Shown in pieces: positions 49,982-58,940 of a DNA stretch of 64,000 bases. The position numbers were made by a program, and so were the translations under genes. Where the stretch lies: positions 36,068 through 100,067 of the forward strand of contig NZ_KQ410743.1 of assembly GCF_001262505.1 (NCBI RefSeq), in the 5' to 3' direction. This stretch comes from Shinella sp. SUS2 (GTDB lineage Bacteria > Pseudomonadota > Alphaproteobacteria > Rhizobiales > Rhizobiaceae). Numbering within the stretch: the stretch's first letter is position 1; each line of letters begins with the position of its first letter. The notes under the pieces are model-generated. The model had not been told where the DNA came from, made no database searches, and was given only the letters and a program-made list of their open reading frames with translations.

Positions 49982-51829
49982 ATGACCCGATTTTTCCAAT
50001 CCCCCCGCATCGACTTCGCGCCGGCGGACGCCGCCGCCAGCGCCGAACTGGGCGATCTTCCCGGCTGGAATCTTGCCGATCTCTATCCCTCGCAGACCTC
50101 CCTCGAATTCCAGGGCGACATGAAGAAGGCAGAAGCCGGCTCGCTCGCCTTCGAGACAAAATGGAAGGGCAAGCTGGACGCCGCGACGGAAAAAACCGGC
50201 GACGACGGCATCGGCGCGGCCGTACGCGAATTCGAGGCGCTGGAAGACGTGATGGGCCGCCTCATCTCGTTCGCCGGCCTTACCTATTTCACCAACACGA
50301 CCGATCCGGCCAACGGCAAATTCTACGGCGACATCCAGTCCAAGCTGACCGATCTCGGCGCGCATCTGCTGTTTTTCTCGCTTGAACTCAACAGGATAGC
50401 GGACGAGCGCATCGAAGCGGCGCTGGCGAAGGACGCGCTTGCCGCGCATTACCGCCCCTGGATCGAGGACCTGCGCAAGGACAAGCCCTACCAGCTCGAC
50501 GACAAAACGGAACAGCTTTTCCTCGAAAAATCCATGACGGGCGCGGCGGCCTGGAACCGGCTCTTCGACGAGACCATGGCCTCGCTGCGCTACACGATCG
50601 ACGGCGAGGAAGTGCCGCTGGAAATCGCCCTCAACCAGCTCCAGTCGCCCAACCCGGATGACCGGCACAAGGCGGCGCAAGCGCTGGCAAAAACCTTCAA
50701 GGACAATATCCGCACCTTCACGCTGATCACCAACACGCTCGCCAAGGACAAGGAAATCGCCGACCGTTGGCGCGGCTTTTCCGACATCGCCGACAGCCGG
50801 CATCTCGCCAACCGCGTCGAACCCGAGGTCGTTGCAGCCCTCGCCGCGGCTGTGCGCGAAGCGTATCCGCGCCTCTCGCACCGCTACTATGCGATGAAGG
50901 CAAAATGGCTCGGAATGGAGCAGATGGAATTCTGGGATCGCAATGCGCCCCTTCCCGAGACACCCGACGCAATCATTCCGTGGAGCGAGGCGCGCGATAC
51001 CGTGCTGTCAGCCTACAGCGCCTTCGCGCCCGAGATGGCCGATATCGCCCGAGAATTCTTCGACAAGGGCTGGATCGACGCGCCGGTGCGCCCCGGCAAG
51101 GCGCCGGGCGCTTTCGCGCATCCGACGGTACCCTCCGCGCACCCCTATGTGCTCGTCAACTACATGGGCAAGCCGCGCGACGTGATGACGCTCGCCCACG
51201 AACTCGGCCATGGCGTGCACCAGGTGCTGGCCGGCGGCCAGGGCGCACTGATGGCCTCGACGCCGCTGACGCTTGCCGAGACCGCCTCGGTCTTCGGCGA
51301 AATGCTGACCTTCCGCAGTCTGCTCGACAAGACCAAGGACAAGCGCGAGCGCAAGGCGATGCTCGCCCAGAAGGTCGAGGACATGATCAATACGGTCGTG
51401 CGCCAGATCGCCTTCTACGAATTCGAACGCAAGGTGCACACCGCCCGCAAAGAGGGTGAACTCACCTCCGACCAGATCGGTGAACTCTGGCTCTCCGTGC
51501 AGGAGGAAAGCCTCGGCCCGGCGATCCGGATTTCCGAGGGTTACGAGACCTATTGGGCCTACATCCCCCACTTCATCCACTCGCCCTTCTACGTTTACGC
51601 CTATGCTTTCGGCGATTGCCTCGTGAACTCGCTCTATGCCGTCTACAGCCAAGCCGAAGCCGGCTTCCAGCAAAAATACTTCGACCTGCTCAAGGCCGGC
51701 GGCACCAAGCACCACACCGAGCTGCTGAAACCGTTCGGCCTCGATGCGAGCGATCCGTCGTTCTGGAGCAAGGGATTGTCGATGATCGAGGGGCTGATCG
51801 ACGAATTGGAAGCGCTTGATAAGGCCTGA
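49982..51829 (+). CDS. pepF: Oligoendopeptidase F (M3 family)
   Basis: 615-residue cytosolic zinc metallopeptidase that cuts short peptides. Zinc site LAHELGHGVHQVLAGG with the downstream glutamate in TLAETASVFGEML. Other family marks: WNLADLYPS, RVEPEVVAALAAAVREAYP in short form, and AYIPHFIHSPFYVYAYAFG. ATG at 49982 after GAGAGACAGACG. It is followed by pabB after 21 bases. Confidence 0.94.
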   Translation: MTRFFQSPRIDFAPADAAASAELGDLPGWNLADLYPSQTSLEFQGDMKKAEAGSLAFETKWKGKLDAATEKTGDDGIGAAVREFEALEDVMGRLISFAGLTYFTNTTDPANGKFYGDIQSKLTDLGAHLLFFSLELNRIADERIEAALAKDALAAHYRPWIEDLRKDKPYQLDDKTEQLFLEKSMTGAAAWNRLFDETMASLRYTIDGEEVPLEIALNQLQSPNPDDRHKAAQALAKTFKDNIRTFTLITNTLAKDKEIADRWRGFSDIADSRHLANRVEPEVVAALAAAVREAYPRLSHRYYAMKAKWLGMEQMEFWDRNAPLPETPDAIIPWSEARDTVLSAYSAFAPEMADIAREFFDKGWIDAPVRPGKAPGAFAHPTVPSAHPYVLVNYMGKPRDVMTLAHELGHGVHQVLAGGQGALMASTPLTLAETASVFGEMLTFRSLLDKTKDKRERKAMLAQKVEDMINTVVRQIAFYEFERKVHTARKEGELTSDQIGELWLSVQEESLGPAIRISEGYETYWAYIPHFIHSPFYVYAYAFGDCLVNSLYAVYSQAEAGFQQKYFDLLKAGGTKHHTELLKPFGLDASDPSFWSKGLSMIEGLIDELEALDKA

Positions 51830-51850
51830 TCTCGAAAGAAGAAGCCGCGC

Positions 51851-53008
51851 ATGACCGACCGCGAACGCTTTGTGCTCCTCAGGGACGACCGCGAGGACCG
51901 GACGGTGGTTTTCGCCGAGCCGCTTGGCCTCGTCACCGTGCGCGATCGCGCCGGCTTCGAACCCGCCTTCGCGGCCTTGCAGGCGGCGCACGACAACGGC
52001 CACTGGATCGCCGGCTTCATGAGCTATGAGGCCGGCCATCTCTTCGAGGAGAAGCTGGCGCCCTTCGCGCCGGAGAACCGCCCGACGCCGCTGATGAGCT
52101 TCGGCATCTTCGAAAAGCCGGCGGACGACCATCCGCTGGCAAGACCGCGCCAGCGCACGGAAAACGAACCCTTCCTCACCGAGCCGAAAGCCGGCTGGGA
52201 TTTCGAGACCTACCGCAGCCGCTTCGGCCGCCTGCACCGGCATCTGAGGGAGGGCGACTGTTACCAGGCGAACCTCACCATGCCGATCCGTGCCCGCTGG
52301 ACCGGCGATCCGCTCGCCGCCTTCTGGTCGCTGATCGAACGCCAGCCCGTGCGCTACGGCGCCTTCGTCTCGCTCGACGGGCCGCTTCTCCTCTCCCGCT
52401 CGCCGGAACTTTTTTTCGATATCGACAAGGACGGCTGGATCGAGACGCATCCGATGAAGGGCACGGCGCCGCGCGGCGCCAATGCGGCGGAGGACGCAGA
52501 CATCATCGCCGCCATGCAGGCCGATCCGAAATCGCAGGCGGAAAACCGCATGATCGTCGACCTGCTGCGCAACGACATCTCGCGCATATCAGAGGTCGGC
52601 ACGCTCACCGTGCCCAAACTCTTCGCCGTCGAGACCTATCCGACCGTGCACCAGATGGTCAGCCATGTGCGGGCGAAACTGCTGCCCAACATCTCGATCC
52701 GCGACATCTTTGCCGCCCTCTTCCCCTGCGGCTCGATCACCGGCGCGCCGAAGATGAGCGCCATGAAAATCCTGCACGACCTGGAGGATGGTCCGCGCGA
52801 CGCCTATTGCGGCGCGATCGGCGTGATCGCGCCCGACAGCACCATGCGCTTCAACGTGGCGATCCGCACCGTCTCGATCTTCGAAGAAGGCGAAGCGGTC
52901 TTCAATGTCGGCGGCGGCATCGTCTTCGATTCGACCGCCGAAGCGGAATATGAGGAGTGCCTGCTGAAGGCGCGCTTTGCGGTGGGGGATCAATGGATCT
53001 CTCGCTGA
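51851..53008 (+). CDS. pabB: Aminodeoxychorismate synthase component I (PabB)
   Basis: 385 residues. Makes 4-amino-4-deoxychorismate from chorismate for folate. The chorismate-binding core has REGDCYQANLTMPIRARW, ELFFDIDKDGWIETHPMKGTAPRG in short runs, AENRMIVDLLRNDISRI, and FPCGSITGAPKMSAMKIL. The N-terminus is short, as in the PabB type that joins a PabC-like neighbour. pabC overlaps its last 16 bases. Confidence 0.93.
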   Translation: MTDRERFVLLRDDREDRTVVFAEPLGLVTVRDRAGFEPAFAALQAAHDNGHWIAGFMSYEAGHLFEEKLAPFAPENRPTPLMSFGIFEKPADDHPLARPRQRTENEPFLTEPKAGWDFETYRSRFGRLHRHLREGDCYQANLTMPIRARWTGDPLAAFWSLIERQPVRYGAFVSLDGPLLLSRSPELFFDIDKDGWIETHPMKGTAPRGANAAEDADIIAAMQADPKSQAENRMIVDLLRNDISRISEVGTLTVPKLFAVETYPTVHQMVSHVRAKLLPNISIRDIFAALFPCGSITGAPKMSAMKILHDLEDGPRDAYCGAIGVIAPDSTMRFNVAIRTVSIFEEGEAVFNVGGGIVFDSTAEAEYEECLLKARFAVGDQWISR

Positions 53009-53625
53009 TCGAGACCCTGCGCTGGGAACCCGGCACCGGTTTCCTGCGGCTGGAACGGCATCTGACGCGGCTCGCACATTCGGCGAGTGTGTTTGGACTG
53101 AACGGCGCAGAGGAGGCGCGGCAGGCCCTGTTAACGGCGCTCGCCGCTCCTGCCCTGCCGGGTATCTCGCCTCTGCGCATCCGTCTCGAACTTTTTGCCG
53201 ACGGCCGGATCGACGTGCAGACGGCTCCGTTCACGCCGCTCGCGCCCGACGCGATCTGGCGCCTGAAAATCGCCAGAACCCGCCTTTCGTCCGTGGATCC
53301 ACTGTTGCGCCACAAGACCTCACGCCGCGCCGCCTATGCCGCGGCCCGCGCCGAATTCCCCACCGAGACGGCAGACGAAGTCCTCCTTCTCAACGAACAC
53401 GGTATGCTTTGCGAGGGCACCATCACCTCGCTCTTCCTCGATGACGGCACGGGTATCCTGAAGACGCCGCCGCTCGCCTGCGGCCTGCTGGCCGGCGTGC
53501 TGCGGCAGGAACTGCTGGAAAGCGGCAAGGCAGCTGAGCAGATCCTGCGACCGGAAGACTTCGGCGAGGGCACGGTCTTCGTCGGCAATTCCCTGCGCGG
53601 GCTCATCCGGGCAACGCTTTCATGA
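52993..53625 (+). CDS. pabC: Class IV aminotransferase, 4-amino-4-deoxychorismate lyase type (PabC)
   Basis: 210 residues from ATG 52993, out of frame and overlapping pabB by 16 bases. LIETLRWEPGTGFLRLERH, the PLP lysine in PLLRHKTSRRAAY, VLLLNEHGMLCEGTITSLFL and CGLLAGVLRQELL are the class IV fold marks. With PabB it would complete p-aminobenzoate formation. The next gene overlaps by four bases (ATGA). Sequence alone does not exclude a D-amino-acid or branched-chain role, but the context is strong. Confidence 0.9.
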   Translation: MDLSLIETLRWEPGTGFLRLERHLTRLAHSASVFGLNGAEEARQALLTALAAPALPGISPLRIRLELFADGRIDVQTAPFTPLAPDAIWRLKIARTRLSSVDPLLRHKTSRRAAYAAARAEFPTETADEVLLLNEHGMLCEGTITSLFLDDGTGILKTPPLACGLLAGVLRQELLESGKAAEQILRPEDFGEGTVFVGNSLRGLIRATLS

Positions 53626-54515
53626 AAACCCCCGCCTACACGCCCTATGATGGCTCTGCCCGCCTCTTCACCATCGGCCTCGGTCCGCTCGACCCTGCAC
53701 GCTGGATCGAACCGGATGGCGATCTCGAACGCTACCTTCTCGAAAAGGACCGGCTGATCGCCGACCAGCGTGATGTCGTCTTCGTGGAAGAGGTCGGCAC
53801 GCGTGCCGCACAACAGGAGGTTCTGGACCTTCTCGCGGACCATGTGGCGACGCACCATCCCGCATTCTATCGCCGCGAAGGATCGGCGATCGCCACCGAT
53901 GCGCGTACCATTTCCCTCGACGCCGACGACGCGCCGCTTGTCACCGCTGGTGCGCTTGTGCAGGAGGACCTCGTGCTGATGCGGCGCGACGAAACAGGCT
54001 GGCGTCTTGTCGCCGGTTACGTCGCCTTCCCCTCCTCGTGGTCCCTGCCGGAGAAATTCGGCCGGCGGATGGAGGATATCCACGCGCCCGTGCCGGATTT
54101 CGGCGAGGGTACGCGCAATGCCCTTCTGATCAACCGCATGTTCGACAATCTGAAGGTCGAGCAACCGGTCTTCCGCTTCAACTGGTCGATCAATCCGGAT
54201 GACGACCTGCACTACCCTGCGTCCAAGGCCCATGGCGCCCTGCCGGACGGGCACGCACTGTCGCTCGAGACCACCTTCGCCCGTGTCGAGCGACAGACGC
54301 TGCGCAAGCTGCCGGTCTCCGGCGACATCCTCTTCACCATCCGCATCTATACCGATCCGCTTGCCGCGCTGCGCACCTTGTCCGATGCGCGGAAGATTGC
54401 GCTCGTCTTTGCCGACCAGCTGGAAGCGCTGAACCTGCCGCAAGCGACCTACAAGGGGCTCGCCACGAAAAGGGCGGCGCTGGTGGCGGAATTGCGGGCG
54501 GTTGCGGCCGGTTAA
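53622..54515 (+). CDS. DUF3445 (heme-dependent oxidative N-demethylase-like) protein
   Basis: 297 residues, start overlapping the pabC stop. DUF3445 core: the LFTIGLGPLDPARWIEPD opening, the acidic YLLEKDRLIADQRDVVFVEE, LVAGYVAFPSSWSLPEKFGR and VFRFNWSINPDDDLHYP, then RVERQTLRKLPVSGDILFTIRIY in short runs. Characterised members are heme enzymes that demethylate dimethylamine-like amines. Coupling to pabBC suggests it belongs to the same transcript, not necessarily the same pathway. Confidence 0.85.
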   Translation: MKTPAYTPYDGSARLFTIGLGPLDPARWIEPDGDLERYLLEKDRLIADQRDVVFVEEVGTRAAQQEVLDLLADHVATHHPAFYRREGSAIATDARTISLDADDAPLVTAGALVQEDLVLMRRDETGWRLVAGYVAFPSSWSLPEKFGRRMEDIHAPVPDFGEGTRNALLINRMFDNLKVEQPVFRFNWSINPDDDLHYPASKAHGALPDGHALSLETTFARVERQTLRKLPVSGDILFTIRIYTDPLAALRTLSDARKIALVFADQLEALNLPQATYKGLATKRAALVAELRAVAAG

Positions 54516-54648
54516 GAATATCACGACGGAAAACCACGGCCGCCCTTTATTGTGACAGAAAACTGTGCTCTAGCGCTGCCATATTATGCTATGGGGCCCG
54601 TCGAGACCCTGATTTTACAGCAAAAGCGGCCGTCCGCAGGAGAACCAA

Positions 54649-56100
54649 ATGGCAGACAGCACCTATCCGGTTTATGGCGAGATCACCGGCCCGATCGTGA
54701 TGATCGGCTTCGGCTCCATCGGGCGCGGCACGCTGCCGCTGATCGAGCGCCACTTCAAATATGACCGGAACCGGCTGATCGTCATCGAGCCGCGCGAAGA
54801 CGCCGCCGACGCGGAGATCTACGCCCGCCACGGCGTGCGCCATGTCAAGGCCCATGTCACCAAGGAGAACTACAAGGACCTCCTGAAGCCGCTCCTCACG
54901 GAAGGCGGCGGCCAGGGCTTCTGCGTCAACCTCTCTGTCGATACCGGCTCGGTGGACCTGATCAAGCTCTGCCGCAAGCTCGACGTGCTCTATGTCGATA
55001 CGGTCATCGAACCCTGGCTCGGCTTCTACTTCGACAAGGGCATGAAGAACGCCGACCGCACCAACTATGCGCTGCGCGAAACGCTGCGCAAGGAAAAGGA
55101 AAAGAACCCCGGCGGCACGACCGCGGTCTCCACCTGCGGCGCCAATCCGGGCATGGTCTCCTGGTTCGTCAAGCAGGCGCTTGTGAACCTTGCCAGGGAT
55201 CTCGACATCAAGTTCGATGAGCCGACGCAGGACGACCGCGAAGGCTGGGCCAAGCTGATGAAGAAGGTCGGCGTCAAGGGCGTGCACATCGCCGAGCGCG
55301 ATACCCAGCGCACAAAGAACCCGAAGCCGTTCAACACCTTCTGGAACACCTGGTCGGTCGAGGGCTTCATCTCGGAAGGCCTGCAGCCGGCCGAGCTCGG
55401 CTGGGGCACCCACGAGAACTGGATGCCGAAGAACGCCAAGAAGCACAAGAAGGGCTGCAAGGCAGCGATCTACCTGGAACAGCCCGGCGCCAACACGCGC
55501 GTGCGCTCCTGGTGCCCGACGCCCGGCCCGCAATACGGCTTCCTCGTCACCCACAACGAGTCGATCTCGATCGCCGACTTCTTCACCGTGCGCGACAAGG
55601 ACGGACACGTCACCTACCGCCCGACCTGCCACTACGCCTACCATCCGGCCAACGACGCCGTGATCTCGCTGCACGAGATGTTCGGCAATGGCGGCAACCA
55701 GCAGCCCGTCCTGCACGTTCTCGACGAGAACGAACTGGTCGATGGCGTCGACGAGCTCGGCGTGCTGCTCTACGGCCACGACAAGAACGCCTACTGGTAC
55801 GGTTCGCGCCTGTCGCTGGAAGAGACCCGCCGCATCGCCCCCTATCAGAACGCGACCGGCCTGCAGGTGACCTCCGCCGTGCTCGCCGGCATGGTCTGGG
55901 CGCTGGAAAACCCGAAGGCCGGTATCGTGGAAGCTGACGAGGTCGACTACAAGCGCTGCCTCGAAGTGCAGACGCCCTATCTCGGCCCGGTCGAAGGCCA
56001 CTATACCGACTGGACCCCGCTCGACGGCCGCCCGGGCCTCTTCCCGGAAGACCTCGACACGAAGGATCCGTGGCAGTTCAGGAACATTCTGGTTCGCTGA
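54649..56100 (+). CDS. hss: Homospermidine synthase
   Basis: 483 residues. Forms sym-homospermidine from putrescine and spermidine or two putrescines, using NAD; it is the major polyamine enzyme of rhizobia. N-terminal Rossmann segment VMIGFGSIGRGTLPLIERHF and the saccharopine-dehydrogenase-like fold (VDTVIEPWLGFYFDKGMKN, STCGANPGMVSWFVKQAL, SWCPTPGPQYGFLVTHNES) are all present. GCAGGAGAACC precedes the ATG. Monocistronic, with a terminator behind. Confidence 0.95.
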   Translation: MADSTYPVYGEITGPIVMIGFGSIGRGTLPLIERHFKYDRNRLIVIEPREDAADAEIYARHGVRHVKAHVTKENYKDLLKPLLTEGGGQGFCVNLSVDTGSVDLIKLCRKLDVLYVDTVIEPWLGFYFDKGMKNADRTNYALRETLRKEKEKNPGGTTAVSTCGANPGMVSWFVKQALVNLARDLDIKFDEPTQDDREGWAKLMKKVGVKGVHIAERDTQRTKNPKPFNTFWNTWSVEGFISEGLQPAELGWGTHENWMPKNAKKHKKGCKAAIYLEQPGANTRVRSWCPTPGPQYGFLVTHNESISIADFFTVRDKDGHVTYRPTCHYAYHPANDAVISLHEMFGNGGNQQPVLHVLDENELVDGVDELGVLLYGHDKNAYWYGSRLSLEETRRIAPYQNATGLQVTSAVLAGMVWALENPKAGIVEADEVDYKRCLEVQTPYLGPVEGHYTDWTPLDGRPGLFPEDLDTKDPWQFRNILVR

Positions 56101-56122
56101 ACCGGCCTTCATTTTGCAACAG

Positions 56123-56149
56123 GACGCCCGCGGCAACACCGCGGGCGTC
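56123..56149 (+). terminator. Hairpin after hss
   Basis: GACGCCCGCGG-CAACA-CCGCGGGCGTC, followed by a weak T-rich stretch (TTCGCTTT). Confidence 0.7.
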
Positions 56150-56271
56150 TTCGCTTTCAATGGGATAATGCCCGTCGCCCCGGCAGCGCGTCTTGCTTTC
56201 GACGTCTCTTCGCGGCATGGTTTGCCGAATTGGACGGGTGGTTCGCGCCGCCGTGACCCTGGGAGACCCAT

Positions 56272-56643
56272 ATGAAGCCGATCACAGTCCTCAGCCTGCT
56301 GACCGCCGCCGTCGCGCTTGCCTCGTGCCAGTCCGAGCGCGCACCGCGCGACCTGCCGGTGACCCAGCGCCCCGTGGCGCAGGGTGTGGAGGGGGCCTGG
56401 GTAGACCCGAACGGCATCGTCTCCACCTTCCAGGCCGGCACGTTCACGACGCGCACGACCGACACGAACCAGCTTCTCGCCTCCGGTACCTACATCAACA
56501 CCTCGCCGACGCTTGTCGAGATCAACATGACCTCGCTGGTGCGCAACACCCAGTCCAAGGTCAATTGCGCGCTGGTCAGCCAGAGCCAGCTGAACTGCAC
56601 GACGGCGGAAGGCGCACAGTTCTCGCTTGCCCGCCGGGCTTGA
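56272..56643 (+). CDS. omp10: Outer membrane lipoprotein Omp10
   Basis: 123 residues. Lipobox AVALASCQ places the acylated cysteine at about residue 19. The mature part has GVEGAWVDPNGIVSTFQAGTF, TRTTDTNQLLASGTYIN, LVEINMTSLVRNTQSKVNCALVS in short runs, ending FSLARR, the pattern of Brucella Omp10. It is a small surface or outer-membrane lipoprotein with no known enzymatic role. Own terminator after it. Confidence 0.9.
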   Translation: MKPITVLSLLTAAVALASCQSERAPRDLPVTQRPVAQGVEGAWVDPNGIVSTFQAGTFTTRTTDTNQLLASGTYINTSPTLVEINMTSLVRNTQSKVNCALVSQSQLNCTTAEGAQFSLARRA

Positions 56644-56662
56644 GCGACCGGCATATGAACGG

Positions 56663-56685
56663 AAAGGGCCGCAAGGCCCTTTTTT
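56663..56685 (+). terminator. Intrinsic terminator after omp10
   Basis: AAAGGGCC-GCAA-GGCCCTTT followed by further T residues. Confidence 0.85.
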
Positions 56686-56848
56686 CGTTTTACCTCATAA
56701 ACATGCGCGGCCTGTGGCCCCTCACCTTTTCTCTTGAACTCCTCCGCGACCGGTGAAAACATCCGCCGGCTGGCTGTCATGTTTCCGGTTTATCGAGAAA
56801 CGGACCGCCCCTCCCGCGGCGTCGCGGGCAAACAAGGAGAAGAGGACC

Positions 56849-58777
56849 ATGACGTTTTTCCGATCCGGCCTTCTGGCCGCCTCCATCATCGCGCTCTCCA
56901 GCGGCTCGGCGCTTGCCGATTACGAGCTGAACATCCTGCACATCAACGACCTGCATTCGCGCATCGAGGCGATCAACAAGTTCGATTCGACCTGCTCTGC
57001 CGAGGAGGAAGGCAAGGGTGAGTGCTTCGGCGGCGTCGCCCGCCTCAAGACCGCGATCGACACCCAGCGCCAGGCACTGACGGGCAAGAACGTGCTGCTG
57101 CTCAATGCAGGCGACAACTTCCAGGGTTCGCTCTTCTACACCACCTACAAGGGCGCAGTGGAAGCCGAGTTCCTCAATCTCATGAAATTCGACGCCATGA
57201 CCGTCGGCAACCATGAATTCGACGACAGCGAGGATGGCCTCGCGACCTTCCTTGACAAGGTGCAGTTCCCCGTCGTCACCGCGAACGTCGCGGCCAGCGC
57301 CTCCTCGAAGATCGGCGACCGCATCAAGCCGTTCATCGTGCTCGACCAGGGTGGCCAGAAGATCGGCATCGTCGGCGCGGTGGCGAACGACACGGCGGAA
57401 CTCTCCTCGCCCGGCCCGAATGTCCTGATCGGCGACGACGTCGCCGACATTACCGCCGCCATCGGCGAATTGAAGAAGCAGGGCGTCAACAAGATCATTG
57501 CGCTGACCCATGTCGGCTATCCGCGCGACCTCGCGGCCATCGCCAAGATCCCCGACGTCGATGTGGTGGTCGGCGGCCACACCAACACGTTCCTCTCCAA
57601 CACCTCGGACAAGGCGGAAGGCCCTTACCCGACGCTGGTCGACAATCCCGGCGGCTACAAGGTGCCCGTCGTGCAGGCCGCGGCCTACTCCAAGTATCTG
57701 GGCAATCTCAAGGTCGTTTTCGACGATGCGGGCGTCGTGAAGGAATCCTCCGGTGAACCGGTGCTGATCGACGGCTCCATCAAGCCCGACGAGGCCGTGC
57801 TCGCCCGCATCAAGGAGCTGGGCGGTCCGATCGAGGAACTGAAGAACAAGATCGTCGCCGAGAGCGCCGCGCCGATCGACGGCTCGCGCGAAGTGTGCCG
57901 CGCCGCCGAATGCGCGATGGGCAACCTGGTGGCCGACGCCATCCTCGACCGCACCAAGAGCCAGGGCATGACCATCGCCATCACCAATGGCGGGGGCCTG
58001 CGCGCCTCCATCGACGGCGGCCCGGTCTCCATGGGCGAAGTGCTGTCGGTGCTGCCGTTCCAGAACACGGTCGCCACCTTCCAGCTCAAGGGCTCGGACC
58101 TCGTCGCCGCTCTCGAAAACGGCCTCGGCCAGATCGAGGAGGGCGCTGGCCGCTTCCCGCAGGTCTCCGGCATGAAATACTCCTTCGACAAGTCGAAGCC
58201 GGCAGGCAGCCGCGTCGTTTCCGTCGAGGTGAAGGAAGGCGGGGCCTTCGTGCCGCTCGATCCGGCCAAGACCTACGGCATCGTCTCGAACAACTACATG
58301 CGCGCCGGCGGTGACGGTTACTCGGTCTTCGCCAAGGCGGGTCAGAACGCTTACGATTTCGGCCCGAACCTGGAACTGGTCGTCGCCGACTATCTTGCAG
58401 CACACCGCCCCTACCAGCCTTATACGGATGGCCGCATCACGGAAGTCGCCAATGCCACGGTCGTCGAGACCCCGGCAAGCACGGAGACAGCGACCGGAAC
58501 CGAGGCCAAGCCCGCTGCAGGCGAAACGGCAACCAAGTCGGCCGAAGGCACCGCAACATCCGGCGAAGCCGCATCGGGCACTACGACCACGACGGCCGAA
58601 ACCGCAACGGTGGCGGCCGGCGGCAAGCATGTCATCGCCCGTGGCGACACGCTTTGGGATCTTGCCAAGGCGGCCTATGGCGACGGCACGCTATGGCGCA
58701 AGATTGCGGAAGCCAACGGCAATCCGCGGCCGCGCGCCCTGCATGTCGGGACGGAACTGTCCATCCCGACCAAATAA
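56849..58777 (+). CDS. Exported 5'-nucleotidase/metallophosphatase with C-terminal LysM domain
   Basis: 642 residues from ATG 56849 (AAGGAGAAGAGG upstream). Signal peptide about 1-22. Metallophosphatase motifs: NILHINDLHSR, LNAGDNFQGS, TVGNHEFDD, VVVGGHTNTFL. The nucleotide-binding C-terminal domain (ITNGGGLRASIDGG, GIVSNNYMRAGGDGY) follows. A Thr/Ala/Glu-rich linker then leads to a LysM domain (about 595-642: HVIARGDTLWDLAKAAYG, LHVGTELSIP). The LysM should hold it on peptidoglycan. It degrades extracellular nucleotides, releasing nucleoside and phosphate. Confidence 0.92.
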   Translation: MTFFRSGLLAASIIALSSGSALADYELNILHINDLHSRIEAINKFDSTCSAEEEGKGECFGGVARLKTAIDTQRQALTGKNVLLLNAGDNFQGSLFYTTYKGAVEAEFLNLMKFDAMTVGNHEFDDSEDGLATFLDKVQFPVVTANVAASASSKIGDRIKPFIVLDQGGQKIGIVGAVANDTAELSSPGPNVLIGDDVADITAAIGELKKQGVNKIIALTHVGYPRDLAAIAKIPDVDVVVGGHTNTFLSNTSDKAEGPYPTLVDNPGGYKVPVVQAAAYSKYLGNLKVVFDDAGVVKESSGEPVLIDGSIKPDEAVLARIKELGGPIEELKNKIVAESAAPIDGSREVCRAAECAMGNLVADAILDRTKSQGMTIAITNGGGLRASIDGGPVSMGEVLSVLPFQNTVATFQLKGSDLVAALENGLGQIEEGAGRFPQVSGMKYSFDKSKPAGSRVVSVEVKEGGAFVPLDPAKTYGIVSNNYMRAGGDGYSVFAKAGQNAYDFGPNLELVVADYLAAHRPYQPYTDGRITEVANATVVETPASTETATGTEAKPAAGETATKSAEGTATSGEAASGTTTTTAETATVAAGGKHVIARGDTLWDLAKAAYGDGTLWRKIAEANGNPRPRALHVGTELSIPTK

Positions 58778-58800
58778 GGACAATTTGTCTCCACTATTTC

Positions 58801-58837
58801 TGCCGGCCCGGGCTTTCCCGGGCCGGCATTTCTTTTT
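58801..58837 (+). terminator. Intrinsic terminator after the 5'-nucleotidase gene
   Basis: A 12-bp perfect stem TGCCGGCCCGGG with a CTTT loop, followed by TTTCTTTTT. Confidence 0.92.
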
Positions 58838-58940
58838 AGAACGATTCTGAGCCGACCGGGCGTCCGCCGCGTTAGGAGCAATCCAGCGCGCATGCCGCGG
58901 TCTTGCACCCGCACTTGCAAGAAGAAAAAGCCCAAGAGCA

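Noticed and set aside
49805..50881. The sigma-54 regulator frame extends about 360 codons upstream of the chosen start.
   Set aside because: The extension is exactly antisense to pepF, and a GTG with AAGGAGG immediately precedes the receiver domain.
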